Assembly: GCA_002007465.1 (NCBI GenBank) | Contig: LNAC01000232.1 | Location: 51,939 to 115,938, forward strand | Length of the DNA: 64,000 bases | Source of the DNA: Ailurus styani | Taxonomy: Eukaryota > Chordata > Mammalia > Carnivora > Ailuridae | Reading direction: 5' to 3' | Shown: in pieces, positions 12,636-24,110 of the stretch | Numbering within the stretch: the first letter of the stretch is position 1 | Layout: each line of letters starts with the position of its first letter | Translations under genes and position numbers: made by a program | The notes under the pieces: generated by a model | Database searches by the model: none | Told to the model about the DNA's origin: nothing | Seen by the model: only the letters and a program-made list of their open reading frames with translations

Positions 12636-13503
12636 CTCTGGAAAACACTATGGAGTTTCCTCAAAAAGTTAAAAATAGAACTACTCTACCACCCAGCAAT
12701 TGCACTACTAGATATTTATCCAAAGGATACAAAAATAGTGATTCAAAGGGGAAGGTGCAGCCCAATGTTTATAGCAGCAATGTCCACAATAGTCAAAATA
12801 TGGAAAGAGCCCAGATGTCATTGACAGAGGAATAGATAAAGATGTGGTGTATATATGCAATGGAATATTACTCAGCCATCAAAAAGAATGAAATCTTGCC
12901 ATTTGCAATGATGTGGGTAGAACTAGGAGATATTATGCTAAATGAAATAAGTCAGAGAAAGACAAATACCATGATTTCACTCACATGTGGAATTTAAGAA
13001 ACAAAACAGATGAACATGGGGAAGGGAAGGAAAAATAAAATAAGACAAAAACAGAAAGGGAGGCAAACTATAAAAGACTCTTAATCATGGGAAACAAACT
13101 GAGGGTTGCTGGAGGGCTGGTAGGTGGGAGATGGGGTAACTGAGTGATGGGCATTAGGGAGGGCACTTGATATAATGAGCACTGAGTGTTACATACAACT
13201 GATGAATTTAGTGATTCATAACCCTTGTTACTAATAATATACTATATGCCAACTAAATTGAATCTAAATAAAAATTTTTTTAAAAGAAAAAGGGGCACCT
13301 GGGTGGCTCAGTGGGTTAAAGCCTCTGCTTTTGGCTCAGGTCATGATCTCAGGGTCCTGGGATCGAGGCCTGCATCGGGCTCCCTGCTCAGCGGGGAGCC
13401 TGCTTCCTCCTCTCTCTCTCTGCCTGCCTCTCTGCCTCCTTGTGATCTCTCTCCCTCTGTGAAATAAATAAATAAAATCTTTTTAAAAAAAATAAAAGAA
13501 AAA
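12636..13503 (+). mobile_element. 5'-truncated younger L1 3' end with target duplication
   Basis: Carnivoran-type L1 ORF2 end and 3' UTR ('ccacccagcaattgcactactagatatttatcc', 'atggaatattactcagccatcaaaaagaatgaaatcttgcc', 'gggcattagggagggcacttgatataatgagcactgagtgttac'). The flanks 'aaaatatagtaattttta' (12617-12635) and 'ggaaatatagtaatttta' (about 13504-13521) are a target-site duplication. A Can-SINE is inserted next to its tail. No intact reading frame remains. Confidence 0.8.
13292..13500 (+). repeat. Can-SINE in an L1 tail
   Basis: Head 'ggggcacctgggtggctcag', 'gtgggttaaagcctctgc', 'cctcctctctctctctgcctgcctctctgcctccttgtgatc', tail AAATAAATAAATAAAATC. Belongs to the mustelid-like 'TTAAAGCCTCTG' subgroup and lies in the A-rich tail of the younger L1. 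Confidence 0.9.
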
Positions 13504-13613
13504 GGAAATATAGTAATTTTAAATAATGGAATATCAGCAATCTGTGGNTTTAAAAAAATAAAAGAAAAAGGAAATATAGTAATTTTAAATAATGGAATAT
13601 CAGCAATCTGTGG
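13482..13613. other. assembly overlap: duplicated 65-66 bases around one N
   Basis: Positions 13482-13547 and 13549-13613 are the same sequence except for one base in an A-run (8 versus 7 A), separated by a single N at 13548. Two contig ends that overlap but were joined without merging would give exactly this. Confidence 0.85.
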
Positions 13614-13989
13614 GACAATTTCAAGCAGTCTAAAATACATGTTAGAATTCTCTAAGGAAAGGAGGGAGAGGAAGAAGGAAATATGTTTAATAAAAAAATG
13701 GCAAAAAAATTTTCTGAACATTAGGAAACCCATAGATCCAAGAAGCTCAGTGAATTCTTAGCACAAGGCACACGAAAAATTATACCAAGGAACATCATAA
13801 ACAAACTGCTCAAAAGGAATGATGAAAAAAATATATTAAAAGAAGCCAGAAAAAGAAAAAAAAAAAAGACACTGCTAATCAGGGGAACAAAGATAGGTTG
13901 ACAGCAGATTTCTTTTTAGAAATAATGTAAACAAGGAGGCAATGGAGCAACAACATTAAAGTATTAAAAATATTGTCAACCAGGAATTT

Positions 13990-14216
13990 TTTTTAAAGAT
14001 TTTATTTATTTATTTATTTATTTGTTTATTTATTTATTTATTTATTTGCCAGAGAGAGAGAGAGAGAGAGTGCACAAGCAGGGGGAGCAGCAGGCAGAGG
14101 GAGAAGCAGGCTCCCTGCTGAGCAAGGAGTCCAATGTGGAACTCCATCCCAGGACCTTGGGATCATGACCTAAGCCAAAGGCAGCCTCTTAACGGACTGA
14201 GCCATCCAAGGGTCCC
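13990..14216 (-). repeat. Can-SINE with target duplication
   Basis: Reverse-complement element from 'taaagattttatttatttat' to 'gactgagccatccaagggtccc'. The ATTT tail is expanded (TTTATTTATTTATTTGTTT). Flanks 'tcaaccaggaatttt' and 'tcaaccaagaatttt' differ at one base and are the target duplication. Confidence 0.9.
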
Positions 14217-15907
14217 TCAACCAAGAATTTTATATCTGGTGAAAATATCCTTCTAAAATAAAGGCTGAAAGAATTCATTACCAGCAGATCCATACAAAAG
14301 AATTATTAAAGGAAGTCCTTCAGGCAGAAGAAAAATGATAACAGATGGAAATACAGATCTATACAACATAAAAAAGAAAGCTGAAAATGGTAACTACGTG
14401 GCAAAATGCATGAATTTTCTCTTTATTATTTAAGTCTTTTTGAAAGCTAATTGAATGTTTAAACAAAAATAATAACAATACATAAAAGTAAAATATGTGG
14501 CAACAATAGTAAAAAGGTTAGGTGGTGAGAAATAAAAGTATACTATTGTAAGTATCTGATACTAGTCATGAAGTGGTATAATATCATTTAAAGGTACACT
14601 GTGATATATTAGAGATGTATATTATAAACCCTAAAACAAATGCTAAAATAAAACAGAGTTATAGGTAATGAATCAACAAATTTAAAAATCATTTAAAAAT
14701 TTGCTTCATCCCAAACAAGGTGGAAAAAGAGGAAAGGGGTACAAAGAGTAGAAGAGACAAGTAGAAAACACTTAGCAAGATGGTAGACTTAAACCTAATC
14801 ATATAAATAACAACATTAAATGTACATGGTCTAAACACCTCAATTAAGAGTCAAAGATTATTAGATTGGATTACATTTTTTAAAAGCAAACCCAATTATA
14901 TGTTCTATAAGAAGTGTCCTTCAAATCTAAAGCTACAAATGGGTTAAAAGTAAAAAGACAGGAAAAGATACACCACACTACACTTAGCAAAAGAAACCTG
15001 GAGTGGTTATGCTAATTTAAGATAGGATAGATTTCAGAGCAAAGAACATTACCAGGATAAAAGAGGCAACTCATCAAAAGGATATAACAATATCCTAAAC
15101 ATTGATATACCTAATAACAGAGCTTCAAAACATATGAAGCAAAAACTGATAGAACTGTAAGAAGAAATGGACAAATCCACAATTTTAGTTTGATATTTAA
15201 GTACTCTTTTCTCATGATTGATTTTATCAATTCTATCAAAAGTAGAAAGAAAATCAGGATAGAGAAGAGTTAACTAACATTATCAATCAACTTGACCTAA
15301 TTGACATTTGTAGAACATTCCACCCAAGAGCAGCAGAATCTACATTCCTGTCATGTGTAAATAGAGCATTCACCAAAATAAATCATACACTTAGCCCCAA
15401 ACCAGTCTAAATAAATTTAAAAGAACCGAAGTTATACAAAGTATATTCTCTGACCGCAATGAATTATGATATAAATAAAACACAAAAGATCTCTGGAAAA
15501 TCCCCAAGTATTTAGAAATTAAATGACAACTTCTAAATAACCCATAAATCAAAGAAGAAATCAAAACAGATATTAGAAAACATTTTTAACTGAAAGAAAA
15601 TGAAAACTCAATTTGAAAAGTTCTTCCAAAATTCATATGGAAATGCAAAGGACCTAGCATTGTCAAAACAACTTTGAAAAAGAACAAAAGTAGGAGGACC
15701 AACATTATTTGATTATAAAGCTATGGTAATTAGACAGTGTATGGGAGTAAAACAATTAGATCAATGAAACAGAATAGAGTCCAGAAATAGACCCACACAT
15801 TTATAGACAACTGATTTTCAACAAAGGTGGAAGGCAATTCAGTAGATTGTCTTTTCAACATACTATCATGAAAAAATTAGATATCCATATATAAAAAATG
15901 AATTATA

Positions 15908-16091
15908 GGGGCACCTGGGTGGCTCAGTTGGTTAAGGGTCTGCCTTCAGCTCAGGTCATGATTCCAGAGTCCTGGGATCGAGCCCTACATCAGGCTCCCT
16001 GGTCAGCAGGAAGTCTGCTTCTCCTGCCCCCTCTGCTCCTCACCCTGCTCAGGCTCTCTCTCTCTCAAATAAATAAATAAAATCTTTTTTA
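15908..16091 (+). repeat. Can-SINE in ancient LINE
   Basis: Head 'ggggcacctgggtggctcag', tail CAAATAAATAAATAAAATCTTTTTT. Flanks 'aaaaatgaattata' and 'aaaaatgaattcta' form the target duplication. Confidence 0.9.
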
Positions 16092-16236
16092 AAAATGAAT
16101 TCTAGATTTAAATGTAAGACCTAAAACCATAACACTTCTAGAAGAAAACAGAGGAGAAAATCTTTGTGACCCTGGTTAGGTAAAGATTTCTTAGACACAA
16201 CCCCTAAAGCACATTCCATTAAAAAATAAATTGATA

Positions 16237-16455
16237 GGGGTGCCTGGGTGGCTCAGTTGGTTAAGTGTCTGACTCTTGGTTTCAGCTCAGATTGTGATCT
16301 CAGGGTCATGAGATAGAGCCCTGGGTCAGCTAGGCACTCAGCACAGAGTCTGCTTGAGATCCTTTCCCCCTCCCACTCCCTCCCTCTGCTGCTCTGTCCA
16401 CTCCTGCACACATTCTCTCTCTCTCAAATTAAACAAACAAATAAATAAATAAATA
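16237..16455 (+). repeat. Can-SINE, 'GACTCTTGGTTTCAGCTCAG' subtype
   Basis: Head 'ggggtgcctgggtggctcag', with the older 'ctgactcttggtttcagctc' version of the middle and tail AAACAAACAAATAAATAAATAAATAAG. The flanks share 'ttgatagg'. A second SINE follows 8 bases later. Confidence 0.85.
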
Positions 16456-16463
16456 AGTTGATA

Positions 16464-16635
16464 GGGCACCTGAGTGGCTCAGTCAGTTAAGCATCCAACT
16501 CTTGATTTTGACGCAGATCATGATCTGAGAGTCGAGGGATCAAGCCCTGAACTGGGTGTAAAGCCTGCTTAAATTCATTCTCTCTCTCTCTCTCTCTCTC
16601 CCTCTCCCTCTGTCCCTCTCTCCCTCCCTCAGAAG
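16464..16635 (+). repeat. Can-SINE, older copy in tandem with previous
   Basis: Head 'gggcacctgagtggctcagtc' and middle 'gatcatgatctgagagtcga', then a (TC)n run; the tail is decayed to 'agaagaaataattt'. Same orientation as the adjacent element, suggesting insertion of one into the A-rich end of the other. Confidence 0.75.
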
Positions 16636-17046
16636 AAATAATTTAATAAATTGGACTTTATCATGGATGATAGAAAGAAAATATTTATAAATTACATATA
16701 TGATAAAGGACTTATATCCAGAATAAAGAACTCTCAAACATAATAAGAAAAAAACTCATTAATTAGCAATTAACCCACCCAATAAGAATATGGCAAAAGA
16801 TTTGAACGAATACTTCAGCAAAGGGTACATATAGATGACAATTAAGTATATGAAAAGATGCTGAACCTCATTAGTCATTAAGGAAATGCAAATTAAAATT
16901 GCAACAAAATACCACCATACACCTATTAGAATGACTAAAATTAAAATACAGACCATGCCAAGGTTTGGCAAGGACATGAAGGGACTAGAATTCTCATCCA
17001 CCATTGGTGGGAATGTGAAATGGTCCAACCACTATGGAAAATAGTT

Positions 17047-17375
17047 TGGCAATTTCTTAAAAATTGTACATATAATTCACATGATCTAGCAATTCCACTC
17101 CAGAGTATTTGCCCAAAAGAAATGAAAATACATATCTGTACAAAGAATTATACATGAATGGTCTTTTTTTTTTTAAGATTTTATTTATTCATTTGACACA
17201 GAGAGAGAGATTACAAGTAGGCAGAGAGGCAGGCAGAGAGAGAGGAGAGAGGAGGNTGGCAATTTCTTAAAAATTGTACATATAATTCACATGATCTAGC
17301 AATTCCACTCCAGAGTATTTGCCCAAAAGAAATGAAAATACATATCTGTACAAAGAATTATACATGAATGGTCTT
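17047..17375. other. assembly overlap: 119-base duplication around one N
   Basis: Positions 17047-17165 and 17257-17375 are identical (offset 210), with a truncated SINE and a single N (17256) between them. Only one copy is followed by the continuing LINE sequence. A 119-base direct repeat is far too long for a SINE target duplication, so this looks like two contigs joined without merging their overlap. Confidence 0.85.
17166..17255 (-). repeat. truncated Can-SINE ending at a gap base
   Basis: Begins with the reverse-complement tail 'taagattttatttattcat' and the GA-rich middle, then stops at N 17256 before the conserved head. About half of the element is missing, at exactly the presumed contig end. 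Confidence 0.85.
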
Positions 17376-17404
17376 AACAGCCTTATTTGTAAATTGCCAA
17401 AGAG

Positions 17405-17605
17405 GATGGTCTCTGAGCTAGCAGCATCAACATCAACAGGAAACTTGTTAGAAATGCATGTTCTCCTCCCCTACCTCAAACCTACTGAAGGAGGTGGTTT
17501 GTGGGTTCACCAGATTCCCTTCAGACTGTGAATTGCCTGAACAATCTGAGATTAGAAACCGGACAGGTAATTCTGATGCAAACTAAAGTGTGAGAACCAC
17601 AACCC
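17405..17605. repeat. MER5-like hAT element
   Basis: 'gagctagcagcatcaacatcaacaggaaacttgttagaaatgcatgttctc' at the start and 'taattctgatgcaaactaaagtgtgagaaccac' at the end are the two arms of a MER5-type non-autonomous DNA transposon. Confidence 0.7.
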
Positions 17606-17667
17606 CCACCGCAATCCACAGCCCAGATGGTGATGGTATACCACACTGTTGAGAACAACTGCATTGG

Positions 17668-17855
17668 AACAATGTTTCTCAAACTTCAGTGAGTACAGGA
17701 ATCACCTGGGGAACTGCAGGTTCTTATTCAGTAGGTTTGGGAGGGTTGGAGCTTGAGATTCTGCATTGCTTATAAGCTTCCAAGTGGTACTGATTCTGCT
17801 GGTCCTGGGAATTATGGTGGAGACCATTCTCGGAAAGGTCCTCACTTCCTAACTG
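17668..17855. repeat. MER5-like hAT element
   Basis: 'aatgtttctcaaacttcagtgag', 'caggaatcacctggggaactgcag', 'attcagtaggtttggg', 'gagattctgcattgcttataagcttccaagtgg' and 'ctgctggtcc' follow the MER5A order closely. Confidence 0.75.
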
Positions 17856-18044
17856 CAGAGCACATTTGGCTATCTCAGTTCTTCTCCCAGAGAAAATCCA
17901 TGGAATGTTAATATGGAATCTTCTGCTCTAGTACTGACACAGTTTTGCAAGGAAATGAAAACTTCCCTCTCCAGCAGAAAGGTACCCTGTTCTGGAATGT
18001 TCTCTTGGCTGCCCTAGATGCTTACACTCCTTTAGAGCCTAGTC

Positions 18045-18215
18045 CAGATGTTTCCAACATTAGATTCACCTATGGAGCTCTAAAAAAATACTGATGCCTG
18101 GGCCCCACCCCAAGAGACTGTTTTAATTAATCTGGTGTGGTGTGTAGGTATCAGTATTTTTGAAGCTCTCCTGGTGATCTTACTGTAAACCAGAGCTTAG
18201 AATCACAGACTAGCC
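18045..18215. repeat. MER5-like hAT element (third in row)
   Basis: 'ggagctctaaaaaaatactgatgcctgggccccaccccaagag' and 'ttttgaagctctcctggtgatcttactgtaaaccag' are the two partly palindromic arms of a MER5/MER-type short hAT element. Confidence 0.65.
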
Positions 18216-18249
18216 TTATGTGTACTCCCAGATTGCCCCCCCTTAATAT

Positions 18250-18760
18250 CCATTCAACAAATATCGATAAGCTGTCTTCTATTTCTCATACTCTGTGAAA
18301 ATGTGCTCGGGAGACGAAGATGAGTAAGCCAGGTCCCTGTTCTCAGGAGCCTCATATTCGGGCAGGAGAGTCAGACAAGTGTATATTCATTTTCCGTACA
18401 TATGATAACTGCTACCACAGAGATATTTCATTAAATAAATAGGTGCTGATGGATAATTTGTAATTTTAGGCACCAGGAATGCTACAATCAGCAAGATAGA
18501 CACAATCCCAACTTCATGGTGCTCATGTCCAGTGGAAACCCCAAATCACCTGGGACACAGAAAAGGTGTCCTTAATTCAAATTATAAGTGATCAGAAGAG
18601 GTCCCCCTAAGGTCCTGAAGCTTCCATTGAATCTTAAAACCTCGTATCATTCAGGCCCAGGAAGAAGGGAGAATACCCCGGGCCGAAAGGGCAGTACGGG
18701 CAAAGGCATGGAGGTCTAAAGAGCATGGCACATTCAGAGAACTGGCAAGACCAAGCTGGG
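18250..18760 (-). repeat. L2 LINE fragments
   Basis: Reverse-complement L2 3' end: 'tccattcaacaaatatcgataagctg', 'gagatgaagatgagtaagcc'-like text and 'tctcaggagcctcatattc'. A second stretch (about 18430-18760) continues with 'aggcaccaggaatgctacaatcagc', 'ccaacttcatggtgctcatg' and 'gggcaaaggcatggaggtc'. Probably two old L2 pieces. Confidence 0.6.
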
Positions 18761-20084
18761 GGCTTCCCATAGCCCAACCCTTGGCATTTGCCGAAGGGCT
18801 TCTCCCTCCCTCTACCCCCGTGCTTAGGGCAGCCTTCCCCCTTGCACTTAATAACCCTCTTCATTGTTCAGTCAGACATGCACAGTTCTCTTCCAGCCCA
18901 TTCTATCAACCCAAAACGCCACGACTCTGCCACTCTTTATGAGCCTACCAGGTGACGAACCCTCCTCCGCTCTTCTTCAAGACCCCAAGACTGCTGCCCA
19001 GACACCTCCCCCGCAGGGTTTCCCTTTTCTGCTACCACCAGGTGGAGCCCTTTCATTGACTTCTTCTGCTTTTGTCAGACACACCCATTTTAGGTTCCCA
19101 ACTAATTTCCTCTTCACTGAATTTCCTTCACTGGAACTATAATCATCTTTAATCTGAGGAAGAGGATCACAGGAAGTGTGTTTAAAACACAAACCAGTTG
19201 AGCTGCTCAGTTTGCGCCTTTCCCTCAATTCAAGCCATGCACGGGTTCATTCTTAGCTCTCTGCTCACTTCACCAGCTTCCGTTAAAGCCCATTGTGCTC
19301 CTACCTAAAAGACTTCCCCACTGTGAGTTGGGTGTTCCCACTCCTTGATGAAATTTCTTTCCACCCAGACAGCGCATGCTCAAAGAGTTGTCGTCCAGAT
19401 AATTTGACATCCAGGTATAGAAGAGGGTAAGTGTTTTAGGAAAAGAGGATCCAAAGTGCCAATCCCCATTCTTATTCTCATGGAATAACCACTATAACCT
19501 GTTCAACCATCATAACAATTGTGGCAATTCTACCGCTAGCCATTTCTCCTTGCCACCCAGAGCCTCTCCATTTTTCCTGTCGTGCTTCACACTTAGGCTG
19601 GAAAGTAAGACCCCAGCAGAACGGTAGGGAGGACTTGTTATCCATGTTCCTGAGAGGAGGAGCCTTGCCTACATCGTCTTGGTATCCCACTTAGCACCTA
19701 GGACAGTGCCTTAACTAGTCCAGGCAGATCACTCTGTAACAGACACAAATAGAGAAAAAAAAATGTCTGATGGATTCCAGCTTCTTTGGAGAATGGAAGC
19801 TATACCAGGACAAGGCCAATTCCAGGTTTACCCAGAAGTGCACAGAGATATTCACTACTTCCCTATTTACTTCTACTTCCTATATATGGGTTTAAAATAT
19901 GGTTCAATTGCCCCTCAGACAACATTTATTGAGTGTATACTACCTACTGGTGCTGTGATACTATGACAAGACAAAAATTCTCAGACATAAGGATTTATCC
20001 TTCCAGTGACATAAATATCACTTCTAATGAGTTCCTCCTTAGCATGCTTATCCACTTGGGGACAACCCCAACTACTCTGCAGTT
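18761..20084. other. intergenic, no gene seen
   Basis: No coding pattern is convincing: plus and minus frames at 18864-19228 overlap, and neither has a recognisable domain. A possible L2 trace occurs near 19920-19960 ('aacatttattgagtgtatactacc'). Confidence 0.45.
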
Positions 20085-20560
20085 AAAGATTAAAGATAGC
20101 GGTCGACTTTTTGCTATTTCTGTTGTGATGTGAAGTTTAATTCCTCTTTCCTTGAATCTGGCTGGCCTGAGTGACTTGCTTGACCAATAGAATGATACTG
20201 AAGTGATATTCTGGGACTTTCAAGACTAAGTCCTAAGAAGCCTTGCAACTTCCACCCAGACCTCTTGGAACAATTGCTCTGGAGCCAGCCAGATACCATA
20301 TAAAAATCTGACTACCCTGAGACTGCCCTGCTCCTAAAAAGAGTGACCTACCCTCTTGGAGAAGCCATGTATAGAAAGAGATGCCTTACAAGCCCAGCTT
20401 CACATGAGGGAAGAAATCTTGGCGATGGTTCTAGTCTCAGCTGTCAGCTAACAGCAACTGAAAGAACCCCACATGAGAACCACCAACTGCGCCCATCAAT
20501 CATGATAAATCATTTGTTCTTAGATGCTACATCAGAAACAACTACTGTTAAGTAAGACAT
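20085..20560 (+). repeat. probable MaLR-type LTR
   Basis: Contains 'ttgctatttctgttgtgatgtg', 'tccttgaatctggctggcctgagtgacttgcttgaccaatagaatg', 'ctaagtcctaagaagccttgcaacttccaccc' and 'atgataaatcatttgttctt', a recurrent order in old mammalian LTRs that I recall as MLT1-related. The name is uncertain; no internal region is present. Confidence 0.5.
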
Positions 20561-20646
20561 TACCATTGGGGGAAGCTGGGTGAACAGTACACAGGAATTC
20601 TTTGTACCATTTTGCAACTAATTGTGAGTCCTATAGTACTATTTTT

Positions 20647-20833
20647 AAAAGATTTATTTATTTTAGAGAGAGCACAAGTGGGAGGAGCAGAGGGAAAGGG
20701 AGAGAGAGCATCTCAAGCAGACTCCACGCTAAGCACAGAGCCCAAAGCGGGGCTCAGTCTCATAACCCTGAGATCACCACATGAGCTGAAACCAAGAGCC
20801 AGACACTTAACTGACTGCACCACCCAAACGCCC
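20647..20833 (-). repeat. Can-SINE with target duplication
   Basis: Reverse-complement element with short 'agatttatttattttagag' tail and head 'ccacccaaacgcccc'. Flanks 'cctatagtactattttt' and 'cctaaagtgctattttt' are the diverged target duplication. Confidence 0.85.
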
Positions 20834-20851
20834 CCTAAAGTGCTATTTTTT

Positions 20852-22950
20852 TTAAGTTGTGAAAAACTGAAACACTAGCCCACATGATCTGGAAAAGGTC
20901 CATTTTGAAAGAACTAAAGACAGCTGAAGGTTTTCCCTGAGCCACATCCCAGGTGCTGGCAGTGCTCATGCTGGCTACAGCCAACAGGTGTGTGTAACTA
21001 CGTCCCTAAGCACAGTAGCTGCTTTAGAAGCTCAGGAGGAAGCTCTGACCCCCACCCCCACCCTCCCAATGCCAGTGACTCAGTCTCAATCTTGACGCCT
21101 CACTCATCACATTTGGCTCTCCCACCAGGGAAACACCCAGCTCTTCCTTTTGTCTAGTGAGGGAAGAGACTGGTTTAACTCTTCATTTTTCAAAGACTGA
21201 CATAATGATATCAACAGGCATGAAATGTCACTCAGCCCCAGGAGAGAGATTTTCTCTGCTAGTGTTTTTTATAGACTTCTTTTCTCTGGTTCAAAGAAAA
21301 ATTCATACAAACAAGTGAAATCATGTCCTTATTCTGCCACACTTTAGAGATATCTCCCCAACTGTAGCTCTTCAGGGAGACCATGCCCCTCACTGATGGC
21401 ATCTCTGAAGAAGAGACTCCAGCCCCACTCCCCAGATACAACTTCCACCAGAGATGAAGTGGTGGGAAGAGAACTTCTACCTCTGGTGATTTGTAGACTT
21501 GTGGTTCATGGAAAAAATGGAAGCAATCACTTTAGGTTGGAAGCAGGTGGGCTATAGGAAGAAAGATGAAGATTTCACAAGATCAACAGAACCATCTACA
21601 TATAGCTTATTAGAGTGTCTCATTTTTCTCAGCTCTGAAGCAGGTACTGTTGAGGGATGGAACTGTGAGAGAAAGACAGAAGATTCTAGTGGAAAAGCCT
21701 TGGACTTCCGGGCCCTGAGCTGACGTCCCAGGTTTGCCACTTGCGATATGGTCTTGGGATGGTTTTTCATTCTCTCTTGAGGGGTCAAGAAAGTTCTCCT
21801 TACCAGCCTCAGGGACTTGTGGAAATCACAAGTGAGTGCAGTGCTTTGTCAACCACTGGGCCAGAGAAGGCTATTATTATCCCATGCCATTGTGTACTAG
21901 GAGGTCAGAGAAGGAAGAGGGAACTGGGCTGGAGCTGTCAGGGAGGACTTTGATGGAGGACATTGGTCTAAAGTGGACCTTGGAGGAAGGAAAGGATTGG
22001 GAACCAGAAAAGGCATTCCTCCCTAGGGGAACTGAGGGAGGGATTTGTATCCTGTGGGGGAGGGATGAAAATAAGGAAACTTGACTTAACCTATGAGCGG
22101 GGTTTTGATTGAGGAACCATATGGAAAATAAGTTAAGGGAGATAAGGGAACATCTGATTATGGAGGATCTAGAAAAAGAGATAAAAAAGGGTAAAGAAAC
22201 AAGGTGAAGGATGCTCACCAACTTCTTACCTGCACGTCCCACAGAATATATCCAATACTCCAATATTCTTAAATACTAATTGCTCTGGTCTATACTGCAA
22301 AGCCACCATAGTGAACTATGTTGGATAGTCAAAACTATGACAATAATAATACAATCAAACAGTTACATTGGTGGATGCTATATGTAGCGAAGAGGCACTG
22401 TGACTTTTTTATGCTCTCAGAAACAAAACGATGTTTATCCAGTTGGATGTCTTCTAAAAGATACAACAACATATCTTACTAATAGGAAGTTCTAGGAAAT
22501 GGAAACCTGTACTTCTCTTTTCTTTCATACACTGAGCCACTCTGGTATTAAATCAGCACACTGAGAAATAATGTCCCTACGGTGTCCTTCACCAAGATTC
22601 AATCTGGCTGGAATCCTAAAATTCCAGTCTGTCATATTCCCTGACCATGGGCATCTCATAACTATTTGTAGGTGGGGTATCTTAGGGTAGTAAATAAATC
22701 TCCTTATAGAGCACAGATCATGAATCATGAAAAGATCAGTCTCTCTCTCTCTCATTTGGTACAGTTGTTCTAATGTTTCTTTGGCATCTTACTACTTACT
22801 ACTTCTGGGGCCCCTTTTATCCTCAGCTTTAACCTAAGCTTTTCCTCATGAAAAGGCAATAGCTAGAGGAGCCTGGTTGAATGCTAGAGCAATACATAGA
22901 TGTCAACTGTAAGAGTAAATTCGGCCATATTGCTTATTAGTTGATGCCTC
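20852..22950. other. intergenic, no gene seen
   Basis: Unique-looking sequence. The 128-codon minus frame (21877-22263) and overlapping plus frames show no domain or family resemblance. A short CT-run at 22740-22754 is the only simple repeat. Confidence 0.45.
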
Positions 22951-22954
22951 AGGA

Positions 22955-23035
22955 CTTGAAGTCTGAGATTGTCTTGCTTTTTTTTTTCTTTCCTGTTATC
23001 TAGCAAATAAGTGTTTGTTGAATGCATAAATGGAG
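22955..23035 (+). repeat. L2 3' tail
   Basis: 'acttgaagtctgagattgtc' followed by 'tgttatctagcaaataagtgtttgttgaatgcataaatgg' matches the common end of L2 elements. Confidence 0.55.
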
Positions 23036-23944
23036 ACATTTAGTAAAAATCTAATGGTAATAGTATATGTATAATGGTAAGGTATAATGAAAATAAGAAA
23101 GGGTGATGAACTTCTGGGTCCAAAACAAAAAGCAAATGAAGATGGTCAATGAAGAAATTCTGTGTACCCAATGTAAGTATAATCACATCATCACCAGGAG
23201 CAAACATATATTAACTTCCCACAACGCAAAAATAACTATGCTATCTTCTTAGTCTAGAGAGCAAAGAATAGCCGTAATTCCTGTCCTGAGGGAGCTTACA
23301 AATTAATGGAGAAAACAATACACAAGCTTACTCAATAGAAATATTCAAGAACAGTTTTGCACAGACTGGCGTGAGAAAGATGGCGTGTCAGAAATCGTGC
23401 TGGCAAGTTGGAGACTAGGTGGGGCTGCTCAGGAAACATGAAATTCCTTTGCATCAACCACTATTCATTGAGGCTGATTCTCCCTGATCATGGGGAGAAG
23501 AAGATGAAATTAAGACTGAAAATGAGTTTGTGATTGAGAATAAGTGAAGAGCAATAAGAAGGTGGAGGCTAAGAAGGAGCTAGAGGCCACGGCTGAGGAA
23601 TGACTGGGGCTGGATCACCCCTACCTTCTGGGATCTTTTTATAAAAGGGATGGTGAATGGATTTCCTTTAGTACTTGAGTATACTGAGCATATCACTCAT
23701 CCTGGGATAATAAAACTTCATTCCCCCACACAACCAAAGACCCCACTTTTCTATGACCTTGCATGTGGTAATATACATAGTTAAAACATGTCTAGTAATG
23801 CTTGGCACATAGTAAGTACTCAGTAAACTGTGGCTGCCTTCCTCATCTATCTGCTGAATGCTTTCATGAGAACTCTACAGGTTTTCTTCTCTGCCCTTGT
23901 CCTGTTAATTGTCCATGGCTGTTGGTCCTTGTTCCAACTCTGCT
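23036..23944. other. intergenic, old-repeat traces
   Basis: No gene. Weak L2-like text near 23280-23330 ('tcctgtcctgagggagcttacaa') and a MIR-like end near 23795-23830 ('gcttggcacatagtaagtactcagtaaa'). Confidence 0.45.
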
Positions 23945-24110
23945 GTTGATTTACCCTTTGATCTTAGGCAAATCTCATGTTTTCACTGAGCAAGAAAATG
24001 AGCAAGAATAATGTCTGTCCAACATACCCCCCTACCAGGCTGGTTAGGAGGATAGTACATGTGAAAGTACCATGAAATGCACCAAGTGCCCAGCAAATCT
24101 AAGGTATTAG
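23945..24110 (+). repeat. MIR SINE fragment
   Basis: 'tgatttaccctttgatcttaggcaaatctcatg', 'gttaggaggatagtacatgtgaaagtacc' and 'caagtgcccagcaaatctaagg' follow the order of the MIR core and 3' end. Confidence 0.5.

Larger units (their letters stand above)
11600..17400 (+). repeat. ancient L1M/HAL1-type LINE, heavily interrupted
   Basis: A decayed LINE in sense orientation. Near 11,610 is 'ccaattctggccaagatg'. ORF1/ORF2-like text runs through 13.6-15.9 kb, including 'atcaaaagtagaaag', 'aaaattcatatggaaatgcaaagg' and 'ccaacattatttgattataaagc'. The ORF2 end is at 16.7-17.4 kb ('gaacctcattagtcattaaggaaatgcaaat', 'aacaaaataccaccata'). Frames are destroyed by many stops. Later insertions (an antisense L1 end, a younger L1 end and at least six Can-SINEs) interrupt it. 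It may comprise more than one original insertion. Confidence 0.65.

Noticed and set aside
13341..13733. 130-codon minus frame containing an undetermined residue
   Set aside because: It crosses the N at 13548 and the duplicated contig overlap and starts in a SINE; an artefact.
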